This document shows, one piece after another, positions 4,581-5,014 of a stretch of DNA of 5,014 bases (positions within the stretch are counted from its first letter, which is position 1; each line of letters starts with the position of its first letter). Source of the stretch: an uncultured Kiloniellales bacterium (GTDB lineage: Bacteria; Pseudomonadota; Alphaproteobacteria; Kiloniellales; JAKSDN01); NCBI GenBank assembly GCA_947259625.1, contig CAMYMY010000295.1, positions 1 to 5,014 of the forward strand, given 5' to 3'. The notes beneath the pieces were generated by a model, which made no database searches, was not told the origin of the DNA, and worked only from the letters and a program-made list of their open reading frames with translations. A program made the position numbers and the translations under genes.

Positions 4581-5014
4581 CAGGCCTCGTGTTCCTTCAC
4601 CAGCTGGCGGGCGAGGGCGTCCAGGGCCATCAGGTAGCCCTGCGCGCCGAAGCCGCAGATCACCCCCTGGGCCGCCTTCGAGACATAAGAATGCTGACGG
4701 AAGGTTTCCCGCTTATGAATATTCGACAGGTGCACCTCGACGACCGGCAGGTCGGCGGCCTGCAGGGCGTCGAGAATGGCGATCGAGGTGTGGCTGTAGG
4801 CGCCGGGATTGATCACGATGGCCGCCCGGCTGCCGCGCGCCTCCTGGATCCAGTCGACCAGCTGGCCCTCGCCGTTCGATTGCCGGCAGTCGACGGACAG
4901 GCCGAGTTCGCCTGCGTGCTCGCGGCACCGCGCTTCGATGTCGGCCAGGGTCGTGCGGCCGTAGATCTCCGGCTCGCGCGTGCCCAGCAGGTTGAGATTG
5001 GGACCGTTGAGTAT
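4580..5014 (-). CDS. aroQ: Type II 3-dehydroquinate dehydratase, N-terminus cut by the window edge
   Basis: AroQ removes water from 3-dehydroquinate to give 3-dehydroshikimate in the shikimate pathway, as a cytoplasmic dodecamer in characterised type II enzymes. The visible 144 residues begin ILNGPNLNLLGTREPEIYG, so only about six residues appear to be missing upstream. The catalytic Tyr is residue 18 of the fragment (Tyr24 in the Mycobacterium tuberculosis enzyme), the nearby Arg is residue 13, and substrate-binding VINPGAYSHTS covers 67-77. The catalytic His is residue 95 in VEVHLSNIH (His101 in M. tuberculosis), followed by KRETFRQHSYVS and GVICGFGAQGYLMALDAL. All key residues are present. 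It is the first gene visible in the aroQ-accB-accC-aat set; the promoter lies beyond the window. Confidence 0.97.
   Translation of the reverse strand: MLNGPNLNLLGTREPEIYGRTTLADIEARCREHAGELGLSVDCRQSNGEGQLVDWIQEARGSRAAIVINPGAYSHTSIAILDALQAADLPVVEVHLSNIHKRETFRQHSYVSKAAQGVICGFGAQGYLMALDALARQLVKEHEA

Noticed and set aside
2802..4637. 611-codon open frame on the plus strand, antisense to accC and accB
   Set aside because: It is an exact shadow of well-supported genes. The composition (Asp, Val, Arg, Leu, Gly-rich with no domain) is what antisense reading of GC-rich alphaproteobacterial codons gives.

Overview
The window is GC-rich DNA that looks chromosomal and alphaproteobacterial, probably from the Rhodospirillales or a neighbouring order. 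The evidence is an NDUFA12-type complex I subunit, a DUF2155 envelope protein, and the gene order aroQ-accB-accC-aat converging on NDUFA12-mlaD-DUF2155. From memory, this arrangement recurs in that class. The order-level placement is an inference from protein resemblance; no 16S rRNA or other marker is present.

Layout. Positions 1-164 (+) are the last 53 codons of an S26-family (type I) signal peptidase. Positions 165-329 are a short intergenic stretch with one copy of an interspersed repeat. Positions 330-1199 (+) hold the NDUFA12 gene and mlaD, 27 bp apart and probably co-transcribed. Positions 1200-1725 are about 525 bp with no credible gene; they are packed with palindromic and inverted repeats, including a second copy of the first repeat and a 174-bp structure with inverted ends. 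Positions 1726-2175 (+) encode a secreted DUF2155 protein. On the minus strand, read from the right edge, are aroQ (5014-4580, lacking only its first few codons), accB (4580-4128), accC (4112-2766) and aat (2753-2106). They are tightly packed: aroQ and accB share a base (TGATG), accB-accC are 15 bp apart, and the Shine-Dalgarno of aat overlaps the accC stop codon. The aat and DUF2155 genes converge and overlap by 70 bp.

How the genes work together. The minus-strand operon combines 3-dehydroquinate dehydratase (shikimate pathway), the biotin carrier and biotin carboxylase of acetyl-CoA carboxylase (first step of fatty-acid synthesis), and the leucyl/phenylalanyl-tRNA-protein transferase of the N-degron pathway. 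The plus-strand genes are envelope and membrane functions: complex I maturation, phospholipid transport, and an uncharacterised periplasmic protein.

I see no phage, transposase, CRISPR, toxin-antitoxin or defence gene. The protein-coding part is ordinary housekeeping sequence. The parts that merit a second look are the repeat-rich gap at 1200-1690 with its partner copy at 191-240, the overlapping convergent 3' ends, and a few unusual residues at conserved positions in AccC, AccB and the signal peptidase.
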